From contig CANGDT010000003.1 of assembly GCA_947452755.1 (NCBI GenBank), forward strand, positions 1 through 37,073: a stretch of 37,073 nt of DNA, written 5' to 3'. Shown piece by piece: positions 9,741-20,495 of the stretch. Below the pieces are notes generated by a model. It did no database searches. It saw nothing but the letters and a program-made list of their open reading frames with translations, and was not told where the DNA came from. This DNA is from Actinomycetota bacterium (GTDB lineage Bacteria > Actinomycetota > Actinomycetes > S36-B12 > UBA5976). Position numbers and translations under genes: made by a program. How positions within the stretch are numbered: position 1 is the stretch's first letter; each line of letters starts with the position of its first letter.

Positions 9741-10312
9741 GAGGCCCATGGGACGATTCGGAGGTTGCGAATGACGGAACACGACTTGACCTCGGATGCA
9801 TTCGCGTCCCGAACATCGCAAATCTCGAAATTCATGTTGACCTGGATGAAGAGACACACCGCGGCGTAGGAATGTCACTCGTTTTGCCAATGTCAATTGC
9901 GGCTGTGCAAGTTTTTGCACGGGCAAAAGATGAAGAAATGTGGCCTGTCGTCCAAGAGGGAATTAAGAGTGGTCTAGCGATTCAAGATGTTGAGAGTCAC
10001 ATTGTGTGGACACACTTCGGATTGGAATTGCGATCAACTATGCCGACGGTTGATGCCGAAGGTAAAGCCATTGTTCAACCAGTTCGTTTCATTGGCATTG
10101 ATGGACCTCGTTGGTTCTTGCGAATTGTGGTGTCAGGCGCGGCAGCGCATGAAGAAGCAAGCATGAATGAAATGGACACACTTCTCAAAGACATTGTTGT
10201 TGTCCGCGGAAACAGTCCATTGCCAAATGGCGAGCGACTAGAAATAGTCCTGCCAAGTGATCCTCACGTGACGAGTGATGACTCGCTTATGTCATTTCAT
10301 ATCGAGTTATAG
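9737..10312 (+). CDS. DUF3710 family protein
   Basis: GPWDDSEV N-terminus; FIGIDGPRWFLRIVVSGAA; located immediately 3' of dut, as is common in actinobacteria. Confidence 0.85.
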   Translation: MRGPWDDSEVANDGTRLDLGCIRVPNIANLEIHVDLDEETHRGVGMSLVLPMSIAAVQVFARAKDEEMWPVVQEGIKSGLAIQDVESHIVWTHFGLELRSTMPTVDAEGKAIVQPVRFIGIDGPRWFLRIVVSGAAAHEEASMNEMDTLLKDIVVVRGNSPLPNGERLEIVLPSDPHVTSDDSLMSFHIEL

Positions 10313-10357
10313 CTAGGGTTAGCACTACACCACACTGTCATCTGAAAGGGACGTCCT

Positions 10358-11020
10358 GTGACTGATGATCACCAAGAGCCCATTCAAGAGCAGGTTCATG
10401 ACCTCGAAATTGAGTTAGCAACAGACACCACATTGTTGGCGCAGGCCATGGGTGGACGTCGAGGCGTGATTGAGTCAGGTCTCCCTTCGCTAGTTTTTAT
10501 CGTTGTTTACTTGATCTCAGGTAAGGAAACGAAACCAAGCCTCATTGCGGCGCTTGCTGTGGGTTTGGGTTTGGCTGGCGCACGTCTGGCTCGTCGATCA
10601 TCGATTCAGCAAGTGGTCTCCGGGCTACTTGGATTGGCGTTGTCTGCATACCTCACCGCACGAAGTGGTCACGCGCAAGCCTTTTATTTGCCTGGGATTA
10701 TCAAGAACGCCGTTTATGGCGTACTGACTTTAGTCAGTATTTTCCTTCGTCGCCCCCTTATCGGATACATGCTTGGTGGCATCAAGGGTGACTTGTCAGG
10801 TTGGCTGCAGGACCCTGAGCTTCGCGCAAAGTATTCGACGGTCACCTGGATATGGTCGCTGGTGTTCCTGCTCAGAGTGGCCCTTATGTATCCGTTATAT
10901 CTGGCGGGACAGACCACAATCTTGGGCGTGCTTTCGATGGTCCTTAGCTGGCCGTTATTCGCTTTAGCAATCTACGCTTCGTATCTCGTATTGAATCGAC
11001 CATCAGGGAAGAGCTCATGA
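10358..11020 (+). CDS. DUF3159 family membrane protein
   Basis: Multi-TM; GGRRGVIESGLPSLVFIVVYL and RRPLIGYMLGGIKGD typical of DUF3159. GTG start with GGGA upstream. Confidence 0.85.
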   Translation: MTDDHQEPIQEQVHDLEIELATDTTLLAQAMGGRRGVIESGLPSLVFIVVYLISGKETKPSLIAALAVGLGLAGARLARRSSIQQVVSGLLGLALSAYLTARSGHAQAFYLPGIIKNAVYGVLTLVSIFLRRPLIGYMLGGIKGDLSGWLQDPELRAKYSTVTWIWSLVFLLRVALMYPLYLAGQTTILGVLSMVLSWPLFALAIYASYLVLNRPSGKSS

Positions 11021-12234
11021 CACTGGAAGAACTACATCCCGACGAAAATGCTCTGCGCGTTGGTGACTCAATAGAAATCGATATCACCAATGTGGCAAAT
11101 GGTGGATTTTGTATCGGACGCCACGAAGGCCGTGTTGTGTTTGTTCGTCATGCTCTTCCTGGAGAGCGCGTCGTGGCCGAAATTACCGAGATGACTAAGA
11201 AATTTCTCCGTGCAGATGCAATCGAGGTGCTCACCGCAAGTGAACATCGCGTTGACGTGCCTTGTGGCTACGCCGGAACCTGCGGTGGTTGCGATTGGCA
11301 ACATGCGTCTGTTTCTTATCAGCGCGAGTTGAAGAGTGCCGTTGTGCGGGAGCAAATGTCGCATCTGGCCAAAATTGAGTCGATCTCTGGCGTTCCACTT
11401 GAGGATTTCCAAGTGAAGTCGCTTCGCCCGATCGACAACGGTTTGCGATGGCGGACCCGAAATCGTTATTCAACGATTGGCAACCTCGGCCTCGGTTTCA
11501 AAATGAATCGCTCACACACGGTAATTGAAATCGATGACTGTTTGATTGCCGTTGAAGGTTCGACAGAGTTGGCTCAATCTGGTTTGAATCGTGCGCGAGG
11601 CGATATTGAAACCGCGCAAAGCTCCTCAGGTCAGCATGTCATTGTTGATCCTCGTGGCGGTCCATGGCTTGATGAAAAAGTCGGTGAGCGATCGTGGCGC
11701 ATTCACGCAAGTTCCTTCTGGCAAATTCACCAGGATGCGCCAGAGGCATTCGTTAGCACTGTAAGAAGTATGGCGAATCTGCGCACTGGTGATTCGCTTC
11801 TTGATCTGTATTCGGGATCTGCGCTTTTTGCAGCCTCACTAGCTGGAGATGTTGGCGAGTCAGGATCAGTCGTAGCTGTTGAATCAGGAATCGATGCTGT
11901 TCGTGATGCACGACGATCCTGTAGTGACCTTCCTCAAATTGATCTGGTCACAGCAGATGTAGCTAAGTGGGTTAAGAGCAATGCAGAAACGTTCGATGTC
12001 GTTGTGCTCGATCCGCCGCGTGCTGGTGCAGGCATCGAAGTTATCGAGGCTATCGGCAAGATTGCCCGTCGGACCATTGTGTATGTGGCCTGCGAACCGA
12101 GTGCGCTTGCTCGCGACACTCGCGTACTTTTGGATCAAGGCTGGCAATTGGACAGACTTGAGGGTTTCGACGCATTCCCCATGACCTCTCACGTGGAATG
12201 TTTTGCACTGTTCACGCATCCAACCCGCAAATAG
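11017..12234 (+). CDS. TRAM-domain class I SAM-dependent RNA (uracil-5) methyltransferase, TrmA/RlmD-like
   Basis: TRAM-like N-terminus, CGYAGTCGGCDWQH Fe-S cysteines, LLDLYSGSALFA, VVLDPPRAGAG, VYVACEPSALARD catalytic Cys. Confidence 0.9.
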   Translation: MTLEELHPDENALRVGDSIEIDITNVANGGFCIGRHEGRVVFVRHALPGERVVAEITEMTKKFLRADAIEVLTASEHRVDVPCGYAGTCGGCDWQHASVSYQRELKSAVVREQMSHLAKIESISGVPLEDFQVKSLRPIDNGLRWRTRNRYSTIGNLGLGFKMNRSHTVIEIDDCLIAVEGSTELAQSGLNRARGDIETAQSSSGQHVIVDPRGGPWLDEKVGERSWRIHASSFWQIHQDAPEAFVSTVRSMANLRTGDSLLDLYSGSALFAASLAGDVGESGSVVAVESGIDAVRDARRSCSDLPQIDLVTADVAKWVKSNAETFDVVVLDPPRAGAGIEVIEAIGKIARRTIVYVACEPSALARDTRVLLDQGWQLDRLEGFDAFPMTSHVECFALFTHPTRK

Positions 12235-12288
12235 TTGGGAAGTTCGGGAGCGTAGAATTCAACTGACAGACCGATTTGAGGAGTCACG

Positions 12289-14952
12289 TTGAGCAGTTTG
12301 AATTCATTTGGTGCTAAATCCACATTGAGCCATGACGGTCAAGATTTAGAGATTTTCCGACTGGACTCACTGCCGAGCGCGGCACGTTTACCGTATACGC
12401 ACAAGGTGCTACTCGAGAACCTTCTTCGTACTGAGGACGGCGCAAACGTCACAAAGGACACCATCAAAGCAATCGCCGAGTGGGATCCAACGGCCGAACC
12501 AAATGATGAAATTCAGTTCACTCCAGCACGCGTGATCATGCAAGACTTCACGGGTGTTCCATGTGTCGTTGACTTGGCCACAATGCGTGAGGCATTCACA
12601 GCACTAGGTGGCGACCCAAATCGGATTAATCCGCTGGCTCCAGCCGAGCTTGTGATTGACCATTCGGTTATTGCAGATTTCTTTGGATCACTTAACGCGG
12701 AGCAGAAGAACGTTGAGCTTGAATACGAAAGAAACGGTGAGCGTTACCAGTTCTTGCGTTGGGGTCAAGGGGCATTTGATGACTTTAAGGTTGTGCCGCC
12801 CGGCACTGGCATCGTTCACCAAGTCAACATCGAAGCACTAGCTCGAGTGGTGATGGTTCGCAACGGCCAGGCTTATCCCGACAGCTGTGTTGGAACTGAC
12901 TCGCATACAACCATGGTTAATGGTTTAGGTGTTCTCGGATGGGGCGTAGGCGGCATTGAGGCTGAAGCTGCGATGTTAGGTCAGCCAGTGTCGATGCTGA
13001 TTCCTCGTGTTGTGGGATTCAAGCTTTTTGGTGCGATGCCTGCTGGCACAACAGCAACTGATTTAGTTTTGACAATCACATCAATGTTGCGCACTCACGG
13101 TGTTGTTGGAAAGTTCGTCGAGTTTTATGGCGAAGGCGTCTCTGCTGTGTCACTTGCGAATCGCGCAACCATTGGAAACATGAGTCCTGAATACGGTTCA
13201 ACTGCAGCCGTATTCCCAATCGATGACGAAACCTTGAACTACTTGGCATTGACGGGTCGCACGCAGTCACATATCGATTTGGTTCGCGCGTATGCCCAAG
13301 CGCAAGGCTTGTGGCACACCCCCAATCTTGAACCTGTGTATTCGGAATATATCGAACTCGACTTGTCCACTGTCGTACCATCCATTGCTGGACCTAAGCG
13401 CCCACAAGATCGAATTGAATTGTCGCAATCTGCCACAGCCTTTGCTTCGGCGTTGCCGACCTATTCCAACGACATTGCAGCTCGCGCAGAAGTGACGGTT
13501 GACGGACAAACATTTGAAGTGAAAAACGGCGATGTGGTCATTGCCGCAATCACCTCATGCACGAACACTTCGAATCCATCCGTCATGATGGCTGCGGGCA
13601 TCCTTGCCAAGAAGGCTGTTGAGAAGGGCTTGACTCGTAAGCCGTGGGTGAAGACTACGTTGGCTCCTGGCTCGCAGGTCGTCACCGACTATTACGCCGC
13701 TGCGGGTTTGACTCCTTACCTGGACAAACTTGGGTTCAACCTCGTTGGTTATGGCTGCACCACCTGCATCGGAAATTCAGGTCCGTTGGCAGCGGAAATC
13801 AGCGCAGGTGTTTCAGCAAACGATCTCGCAGTCACAGCCGTGCTTTCTGGTAATCGCAACTTCGAGGGTCGTATCAATCCAGACGTGAAGATGAATTACC
13901 TTGCTTCGCCACCTCTCGTGGTCGCGTACGCAATCGCAGGTTCAATGGCAATCGACATCACTTCAGATCCGATTGGTACAGATTCCGCGGGAAATGATGT
14001 TTATCTTGCTGACATCTGGCCAACCGAACAAGAAGTAAACGATGCAATTGCATCGTCCATCAATGCAGACATGTTTACTTCGCGATATAAGGATGTTTTT
14101 GCAGGCGACGCCCGCTGGCAAAACCTCAATACTCCAAGTGGTGCAACTTTTGATTGGGCGCAGGACAGCACTTATGTTCGTCGTCCACCTTATTTTGAGA
14201 GCATGCCAGCCCAGCCAAGTGCAGTTACCAATATTGATGGTGCTCGAGTGTTGGCGCTTCTGGGTGACTCTGTGACAACCGATCACATCTCACCAGCCGG
14301 CTCTATTCGTGCAGACAGTCCAGCAGGCAAGTACCTGCAAGAAAATGGCGTTTCAAAGAATGATTTCAACTCTTATGGATCGCGGCGTGGAAATCACGAA
14401 GTGATGATTCGAGGCACGTTTGCGAACATTCGTTTGCGTAACCAGTTACTTGATGGCGTTGAAGGGGGCTTTACCCGTGACTTTACGCAGCCTGACGGTC
14501 CGCAAACAAGCATTTATGAAGCATCGGTTGCGGCGCAAGCAGCCAACGTCCCACTGGTGATTCTGGCTGGCAAGGAATATGGCTCAGGCTCTTCGCGTGA
14601 CTGGGCCGCCAAGGGCACCGCACTGTTGGGTGTACGCGCTGTAATTGCGGAAAGCTACGAGCGAATCCATCGTTCGAATTTGATTGGTATGGGTGTTCTG
14701 CCGCTTCAATTCCCACAAGGTCAGACTGCTGCGACTTTGGGTCTGAATGGAACAGAGACGTTTGCGATTTCAGGAATTACAGACTTGAACAACGGAACGA
14801 CTCCGTCAACCGTCCGCGTTGTCGCAACTGGTATCGATGGCGAAGTTGTTGAGTTCGATGCGAAGCTGCGAATTGATACGCCTGGCGAAGCTGACTACTA
14901 CCGTCACGGTGGAATTTTGCAATACGTTCTTCGTTCGCTTTTGTCGGCCTAA
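12289..14952 (+). CDS. acnA: Aconitate hydratase
   Basis: [89 protein letters not shown] start. Confidence 0.97.
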   Translation: MSSLNSFGAKSTLSHDGQDLEIFRLDSLPSAARLPYTHKVLLENLLRTEDGANVTKDTIKAIAEWDPTAEPNDEIQFTPARVIMQDFTGVPCVVDLATMREAFTALGGDPNRINPLAPAELVIDHSVIADFFGSLNAEQKNVELEYERNGERYQFLRWGQGAFDDFKVVPPGTGIVHQVNIEALARVVMVRNGQAYPDSCVGTDSHTTMVNGLGVLGWGVGGIEAEAAMLGQPVSMLIPRVVGFKLFGAMPAGTTATDLVLTITSMLRTHGVVGKFVEFYGEGVSAVSLANRATIGNMSPEYGSTAAVFPIDDETLNYLALTGRTQSHIDLVRAYAQAQGLWHTPNLEPVYSEYIELDLSTVVPSIAGPKRPQDRIELSQSATAFASALPTYSNDIAARAEVTVDGQTFEVKNGDVVIAAITSCTNTSNPSVMMAAGILAKKAVEKGLTRKPWVKTTLAPGSQVVTDYYAAAGLTPYLDKLGFNLVGYGCTTCIGNSGPLAAEISAGVSANDLAVTAVLSGNRNFEGRINPDVKMNYLASPPLVVAYAIAGSMAIDITSDPIGTDSAGNDVYLADIWPTEQEVNDAIASSINADMFTSRYKDVFAGDARWQNLNTPSGATFDWAQDSTYVRRPPYFESMPAQPSAVTNIDGARVLALLGDSVTTDHISPAGSIRADSPAGKYLQENGVSKNDFNSYGSRRGNHEVMIRGTFANIRLRNQLLDGVEGGFTRDFTQPDGPQTSIYEASVAAQAANVPLVILAGKEYGSGSSRDWAAKGTALLGVRAVIAESYERIHRSNLIGMGVLPLQFPQGQTAATLGLNGTETFAISGITDLNNGTTPSTVRVVATGIDGEVVEFDAKLRIDTPGEADYYRHGGILQYVLRSLLSA

Positions 14953-15311
14953 TGTCGTGGCCACAGGGCCTGACGCCTGAAGGTGCTACAGGTTGGCAAC
15001 GAGATGCGGTGAATTGGCTTTTGGATCGATGCCCGAGTGAGTTCAGAACGTATGACGTATTTCGTGCACATCCCGAGGCGCTTGCCCATGTCGCGTACAA
15101 GCATTTCGATCGGCAAGTTGAGTCAATACGGGATGCTTATCGCAGTGCACGTACAGAAACGACATTGACACCAGAGGTACTCGCTGAGTTGCTTCAAGCA
15201 CTTGAGAAAGAGGGCGCAAGATTGGCCCTAGAACAGCTGAGCGCAGGGTTAGTGTGCTCAGCCTTAATCAGTGCGGCTCAAGCCGAATCAGCCGGATCAA
15301 AAACCCCTTAA
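14952..15311 (+). CDS. Small hypothetical protein between acnA and dxs
   Basis: 119 aa intact ORF, TAATG overlap with acnA. Predicted largely helical; no recognised catalytic motif. Confidence 0.7.
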   Translation: MSWPQGLTPEGATGWQRDAVNWLLDRCPSEFRTYDVFRAHPEALAHVAYKHFDRQVESIRDAYRSARTETTLTPEVLAELLQALEKEGARLALEQLSAGLVCSALISAAQAESAGSKTP

Positions 15312-15387
15312 CCAAGCCCAATTTCATAAGACGGTTTAGACTGAGGGCACGGTAATGGTGGAAGTGATTAGAGGAATGGGGTAGAGC

Positions 15388-17265
15388 GTGGCAATACTTC
15401 AGCGCATCAAGTCTCCTGCCGACCTTCGTGAACTCTCACCTGAAGAATTGACCGAACTTAGCCAAGAAATCCGTGAATTTCTTGTGGCGGAAGTAAGTCG
15501 AACCGGGGGACACCTCGGACCTAATCTTGGCGTCGTTGAACTCACGCTTGCACTTCATCGCGTTTTCGAATCTCCACGTGATCCCATTTTGTGGGACACC
15601 GGGCACCAGTCATATGTGCACAAGATTGTGACCGGTCGTGCTGGTGATTTTGCGACATTGCGTAAAGAGGGTGGTCTGTCGGGATACCCGTCACGCGATG
15701 AGAGCGAACACGACTTTATTGAAAATAGTCACGCGTCAACCGCGTTGTCGTACGCCGATGGTCTTGCTAAAGCTTTTCAGATTCAAGGTGAAGATGATCG
15801 GCATGTGGTTGCGGTCGTAGGTGATGGTGCCCTGACGGGTGGCATGACCTGGGAAGCCATCAACAATATTGCCGATGACACCACGCGTTCAGTTGTCATC
15901 GTTGTCAACGACAACGAGCGATCATATTCGCCAACAATCGGTGGGCTTGCCAACCATTTGGCGACGTTGCGGACAACACGCAGTTACGAGCGCTTTTTGG
16001 ACTGGGGCAAATCCGTACTCGAGAAAACCCCAGTTGTTGGTGGACCAATGTACGACGCCCTCCACGGAATGAAAAAGGGAATCAAGGACATGGTTGCCCC
16101 GCAAGGCATGTTTGAAGATTTGGGTTTGAAATACATCGGTCCTATTGACGGTCACAACATTCAAGATTTGGAGTTCGCGTTCCAACGGGCACGTGACTTT
16201 GGCAGCCCCGTCATTGTTCATGTCATTACCGAAAAGGGACGTGGGTACGCACCAGCCGAAATGGATGAAGCAGATCGCTTCCACGCAGTTGGTGTCGTAG
16301 ATCCAGATACCGGCAAGCCCATAACGGCAGCGGCACGTACCTGGACGTCAGAATTCTCAGAGGAACTTGTCGCAATCGGCGACACCCACCCGGAAGTCGT
16401 AGCAATAACCGCCGCGATGCTTGCGCCTACGGGACTAGATGGCTTCAAAGAAAGATTCCCCACACGTACTTTTGATGTTGGCATTGCTGAACAACATGCG
16501 ATTACTAGTGCTGTTGGCATGGCAACTGCAGGATTGCATCCAGTTGTTGCCATTTACTCAACGTTTCTTAATCGAGCGTTTGACCAGGTTGTTATGGATT
16601 GCGCCCTCCACAAGGCAGGCGTCACCATCGTGCTTGACCGTGCGGGAATCACTGGGGACGACGGAGCCAGTCACAACGGCATGTGGGATCTTTCCATCAT
16701 GCGCGTAGTACCCGGCTTGCAATTAGCAGCACCGCGTGATGGCTTACAGCTGCGCTACGCGCTACAACGAGCGGTCACCATCACAGACGGTCCTTCTGTA
16801 GTGCGTTTCCCTAAGGGCAACCTGCCAGACCCTGTTACAGCAATCCGTACCGAATCGTATGGTGACGTGTTGTTCGAGACGGAAAATCCTGAAATTACCA
16901 TCGTCTCTATTGGCGGTTTAGTAGCCGAAGTGATGTCGGCCGCACAGATGTTGTCCAGCCAAGGCTTGCGGGTTCGCGTCATCGATCCAGTGTGGGCGCT
17001 ACCCGTTGCACCTGAATTGATTTCTGAGCTTGCCAATGCATCCATTGTCGTCACTGTCGAAGACGGCCTTGTCGATGGAGGAATTGGCGAAGCTATTGGG
17101 GCAGCGCTGCACAATGGCGAAAGCACAGCTTCCGTTTTGTGTCTAGGCGTACCAAAGAAGTTTTTACCGCATGCCAAGCGTGTGAAATTGATCCACCAAC
17201 TTGGACTCGATGGGTCTGGAATTGCGTTGTCAGTCTCTGATCGCGTGCGCGCAATAGTTCGCTAA
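15388..17265 (+). CDS. dxs: 1-deoxy-D-xylulose-5-phosphate synthase
   Basis: GGHLGPNLGVVELTLALH, WDTGHQSYVHKI, GDGALTGGMTWEAINN, DVGIAEQHAITSAVGMA, DRAGITGDDGASHNGMWDLS. Confidence 0.97.
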   Translation: MAILQRIKSPADLRELSPEELTELSQEIREFLVAEVSRTGGHLGPNLGVVELTLALHRVFESPRDPILWDTGHQSYVHKIVTGRAGDFATLRKEGGLSGYPSRDESEHDFIENSHASTALSYADGLAKAFQIQGEDDRHVVAVVGDGALTGGMTWEAINNIADDTTRSVVIVVNDNERSYSPTIGGLANHLATLRTTRSYERFLDWGKSVLEKTPVVGGPMYDALHGMKKGIKDMVAPQGMFEDLGLKYIGPIDGHNIQDLEFAFQRARDFGSPVIVHVITEKGRGYAPAEMDEADRFHAVGVVDPDTGKPITAAARTWTSEFSEELVAIGDTHPEVVAITAAMLAPTGLDGFKERFPTRTFDVGIAEQHAITSAVGMATAGLHPVVAIYSTFLNRAFDQVVMDCALHKAGVTIVLDRAGITGDDGASHNGMWDLSIMRVVPGLQLAAPRDGLQLRYALQRAVTITDGPSVVRFPKGNLPDPVTAIRTESYGDVLFETENPEITIVSIGGLVAEVMSAAQMLSSQGLRVRVIDPVWALPVAPELISELANASIVVTVEDGLVDGGIGEAIGAALHNGESTASVLCLGVPKKFLPHAKRVKLIHQLGLDGSGIALSVSDRVRAIVR

Positions 17266-18594
17266 TTAGACAGAGTCTGTGTTGTCAGGTGTAACACTTA
17301 AGTCCCCACCCTGAAGATTGTCATCGACTTCTTCCTGCGCTTTAGTGGCCGTTGCAGGACGGTGCCACAGCGCATCTACCAAGATGGGTTTGACGATTTC
17401 GTGCTGCCATGGGCGAACGTGGAGTTCAAGTAGACGATGTGTGATCTCATCGGGGCTTGCGGGTGGTTTCCAAAGGACGCGGCGAACACTCTCTGGGGTC
17501 ACAATGTTCTCCGGGGGTATGCCCAATGCGGCAGACACTTCTGCAATCTTGGTGCGCGCGTATTCCAACGCTGCATACGACTCAGGAGCACGATCAATCC
17601 AGGCTCGGACTGGTGGCGGTGAGTCGCTGTGGACCTTTGCCGCGGGCCAGTCGTTTTGGTTCAGCGCCTGTGCTCGTCGGATGGCATCACGCCATACGCG
17701 CTGGTGTCGCTTCGCTGCACGTGAATCTAAGGCGGCCACCGAAGCACCTGGTTCAGACTCGGCGGCTTCGATTGCCATTGGCAACATGTGTGCGTCGGAA
17801 AGAAGCCGACCTGGTGCCGTATCGAGTTCACGGGCAAGATTGTCACGGGCCGTCCACAATTCGCGGACGAACGCTAGGTCGTGGGGCTTACGTACCTTAT
17901 GAAGCCCCGATGTACGTCGCCACGGTTCTGCACGTTCAATCGGAGCTGTGTGTTCCTTAACATGATTGAACTCTTGGATTGCCATCTCGTACTTACCGGC
18001 ATCGTGAAGTTGTTGCTGGATGACGTCCCATAGCTCGATAAGGAACTCAACATCGAGGGCGGCGTATCGCAACCATGAGTCAGGCATCGGCCTTTTGGAC
18101 CAATCGGCAGCGCTGTGTTCCTTTGCCAATGCAAAACCCAGTTGCGATTCAACAAGTGTTCCAAGACCCACGCGCGGGTAGTTCAAAAGGCGACCAGCCA
18201 ATTCGGTATCAAAAAGCGCAGCCGTGGGATGGAGGCCTGCCTCGGCCAAACACACCAGATCCTGAGATGCCGCGTGCAAAATCCAATCCACGCCATCCAA
18301 AGAGCGCGCTATTGGTTCAAGATTGTCAAAGCACAACGGATCAATCAGAAAGAGTCCGGAACCTTCACGTTTAAGTTGAATCAGATAGGCACGTTGGCTG
18401 TAGCGAAATCCACTTGCGCGCTCCGCGTCCAATGCGACTGGGCCAGAGCCTTTGCGAAGCAAGTCTGCTGCGTGGGCTAGTGCTGCGTTTGTTTCGATGA
18501 CATCGGGCATACCATCGCGAGGCTCATCAACCTTTAGCGCCGTGCTCTCAGGAATTTCTTCGGGCTCGACTGGGGAAGTGTCATCAACTGTCAT
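17266..18594 (-). CDS. Ribonuclease D-like 3'-5' exonuclease with HRDC domain
   Basis: VALDAERASGFRYSQRAYLIQL (DEDD exonuclease), LAGRLLNYPRVGLGTLVE, YAALDVEFLIELW; C-terminal HRDC-like region. Start 18594 (MTVDDTSP) preferred over 18633. Confidence 0.88.
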   Translation of the reverse strand: MTVDDTSPVEPEEIPESTALKVDEPRDGMPDVIETNAALAHAADLLRKGSGPVALDAERASGFRYSQRAYLIQLKREGSGLFLIDPLCFDNLEPIARSLDGVDWILHAASQDLVCLAEAGLHPTAALFDTELAGRLLNYPRVGLGTLVESQLGFALAKEHSAADWSKRPMPDSWLRYAALDVEFLIELWDVIQQQLHDAGKYEMAIQEFNHVKEHTAPIERAEPWRRTSGLHKVRKPHDLAFVRELWTARDNLARELDTAPGRLLSDAHMLPMAIEAAESEPGASVAALDSRAAKRHQRVWRDAIRRAQALNQNDWPAAKVHSDSPPPVRAWIDRAPESYAALEYARTKIAEVSAALGIPPENIVTPESVRRVLWKPPASPDEITHRLLELHVRPWQHEIVKPILVDALWHRPATATKAQEEVDDNLQGGDLSVTPDNTDSV

Positions 18595-19174
18595 GAAGTG
18601 ACTTCTTGCGTGGTGCGATAAATGCAACACCAACAGGCGCCGGCGTGAGTCCCGCGCATTTTTCGACTACTGCCAGCCACGCTTGCATGTGTGCCGCAAG
18701 ATCCTCACTGTCTGGTGTCCACGATGCGCGAATTTCCAAATCCGTTTGCCCATCGCGACCCTCGAGGCCTGCGAATGGTCGCGAAACGGTTCGGGTGACA
18801 GTTCCCGAGAGGTTGTGATGATCAGCATCTAAATCGCTCAGTGCATCCGTCAACCACGACCAGGCAACTTCATCCAACATGGAATCAGTGACCATTTCGG
18901 TTTCCACCGATGCGCGTACAAATGTCACTACACGGAATCGCCCGTCCCACGTCTCTTGTTCCTGGGGGTCATGCAGAACAACAAGGCGACCATTGGCTAA
19001 ATCTTCATCGTCGGGTCCCACTGCATCTACCGCAAGGGCGATGCTGTGGGGGGCAAGGCGATTGGGCGCTGGAACTTCTTCAATAATGAGTTCGGGCCTA
19101 ATTGGAACGGCTCGCAGCGTCGCCACGGCATGTTCCCACTCTGTTGTGGTGCCTAAGCCAAGTTGATGTGTCAT
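18584..19174 (-). CDS. DUF3000 family protein
   Basis: Sequence pattern (RPELIIEEVPAPNRLAPHSIALAVDA) and position upstream of RNase D typical of actinobacterial DUF3000. Confidence 0.8.
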   Translation of the reverse strand: MTHQLGLGTTTEWEHAVATLRAVPIRPELIIEEVPAPNRLAPHSIALAVDAVGPDDEDLANGRLVVLHDPQEQETWDGRFRVVTFVRASVETEMVTDSMLDEVAWSWLTDALSDLDADHHNLSGTVTRTVSRPFAGLEGRDGQTDLEIRASWTPDSEDLAAHMQAWLAVVEKCAGLTPAPVGVAFIAPRKKSLHDS

Positions 19175-19240
19175 TTCGCCTAAGCCTAATTTGAAATTCC
19201 CATGGTGAGCCCTTGGCGCGCCGTGGGATAGTCTCGGCGA

Positions 19241-20068
19241 GTGGCTGTGATTCTCGCGTTGTTATCAAGTGTGGCTTGGGGTACGGCCGATTTTTTGGGC
19301 GGGACACTGTCTCGTAAGCGCAAGCCATTTGCTGTTTTAGGTGCGTCACAGATTTTTGGTCTCGTTGGTGCGAGCTTCATGGCATTGCTTTTCCATGACT
19401 GGGGATTCGATCGCGTTGTCGTAGTGAACGGCATCATTGCTGGCGTTATCGGGCTTGCAGGATTGACCCTGTTTTATGCGGCCTTGGCGTCAGGTCAGAT
19501 GGGCATCGTGTCACCGATTGCATCCATTGGCGTGGTGGTGCCGGTATTTATGGGGCTGGCACATGGTGACAATCCTTCGATGCTGCAACTGGTAGGTATA
19601 GCTATTGCGATTGTCGGCGTTGTTTTCGCATCTGGCCCCGAGTTGGGTGGAGGCGCAGATCCGAAGCCGGTGGTTTATGCGTTTCTTTCTGCGCTCGCAT
19701 TTGGTACTTGCACCTATTTCATGGCGGTAGGTGGGCAGTCCAGTCCAACCATGACAATCGTGGTGATGCGTATTACCCAAGTACTCATTGCAGTCATAGG
19801 GTTACTGATTCTCCGCGATCTTGGTGGGCTCGTGAAGTCCGACTTACCAATGCTCGCCTCGATTGGAGTGCTTGATGCATCGGCCAATATTTTGTTTGCC
19901 GCGTCTTCAACACTTGGAATGCTCGCTTTGGTATCTGTGTTGAGTTCGTTGTTCCCCGTTGTGACCGTGCTTCTCGCTTGGTTTATTCACAAAGAGCGAC
20001 TAATTCGCATCCAGTACATCGGAATTGCTATCGCCGCCATTGGCGTATGCGCAATCAGCGCTGGCTAA
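19241..20068 (+). CDS. EamA/DMT-superfamily transporter
   Basis: About 10 TM segments in two repeats; N-terminal ILALLSSVAWGTADFLGGTLSRK; GTG start. Confidence 0.85.
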   Translation: MAVILALLSSVAWGTADFLGGTLSRKRKPFAVLGASQIFGLVGASFMALLFHDWGFDRVVVVNGIIAGVIGLAGLTLFYAALASGQMGIVSPIASIGVVVPVFMGLAHGDNPSMLQLVGIAIAIVGVVFASGPELGGGADPKPVVYAFLSALAFGTCTYFMAVGGQSSPTMTIVVMRITQVLIAVIGLLILRDLGGLVKSDLPMLASIGVLDASANILFAASSTLGMLALVSVLSSLFPVVTVLLAWFIHKERLIRIQYIGIAIAAIGVCAISAG

Positions 20069-20469
20069 ATCTTTGGCTCAAGTGTCAATGAAATCGAATT
20101 GATGCAGTAGCGAAGGTCCGTGGGCGTGTCATAACCCTCGCCTTTAAATACATGCCCAAGATGCGAGTCACACGACGCGCAACGTATCTCGGTGCGCACC
20201 ATGCCATGCGAGTGATCATCAATTTCCACAATGGACTCACCGGCAAGGGGAGAGAAGAACGATGGCCAGCCGCATCCCGAATGAAACTTCTCGTGTGAAC
20301 GAAAGAGCTCGGAGCCACATGCGCGGCAGCGATAAATGCCCTCTGTCTCGGTGTCGGTGTACTCGCCAACAAAGGGTGCTTCAGTTCCCGCTTGACGTAG
20401 AACGCGAAACTCTTCGTCGTTGAGTTGAGCACGCCACTCATTTTCAGTTTTGGTTACCTTGTCAGCCAT
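20065..20469 (-). CDS. msrB: Peptide-methionine (R)-S-oxide reductase
   Basis: CRACGSELF, HSGCGWPSFF, RCASCDSHLGHVFKG, RYCINSISL motifs. Confidence 0.95.
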   Translation of the reverse strand: MADKVTKTENEWRAQLNDEEFRVLRQAGTEAPFVGEYTDTETEGIYRCRACGSELFRSHEKFHSGCGWPSFFSPLAGESIVEIDDHSHGMVRTEIRCASCDSHLGHVFKGEGYDTPTDLRYCINSISLTLEPKI

Positions 20470-20495
20470 GACTCAAGGTTAATGGCGAATGCACA

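Noticed and set aside
17318-17902. 194-aa plus-strand ORF antisense to the RNase D gene
   Set aside because: Low-complexity Ser/Arg/Ala-rich translation typical of antisense frames; RNase D on the minus strand has clear motifs.
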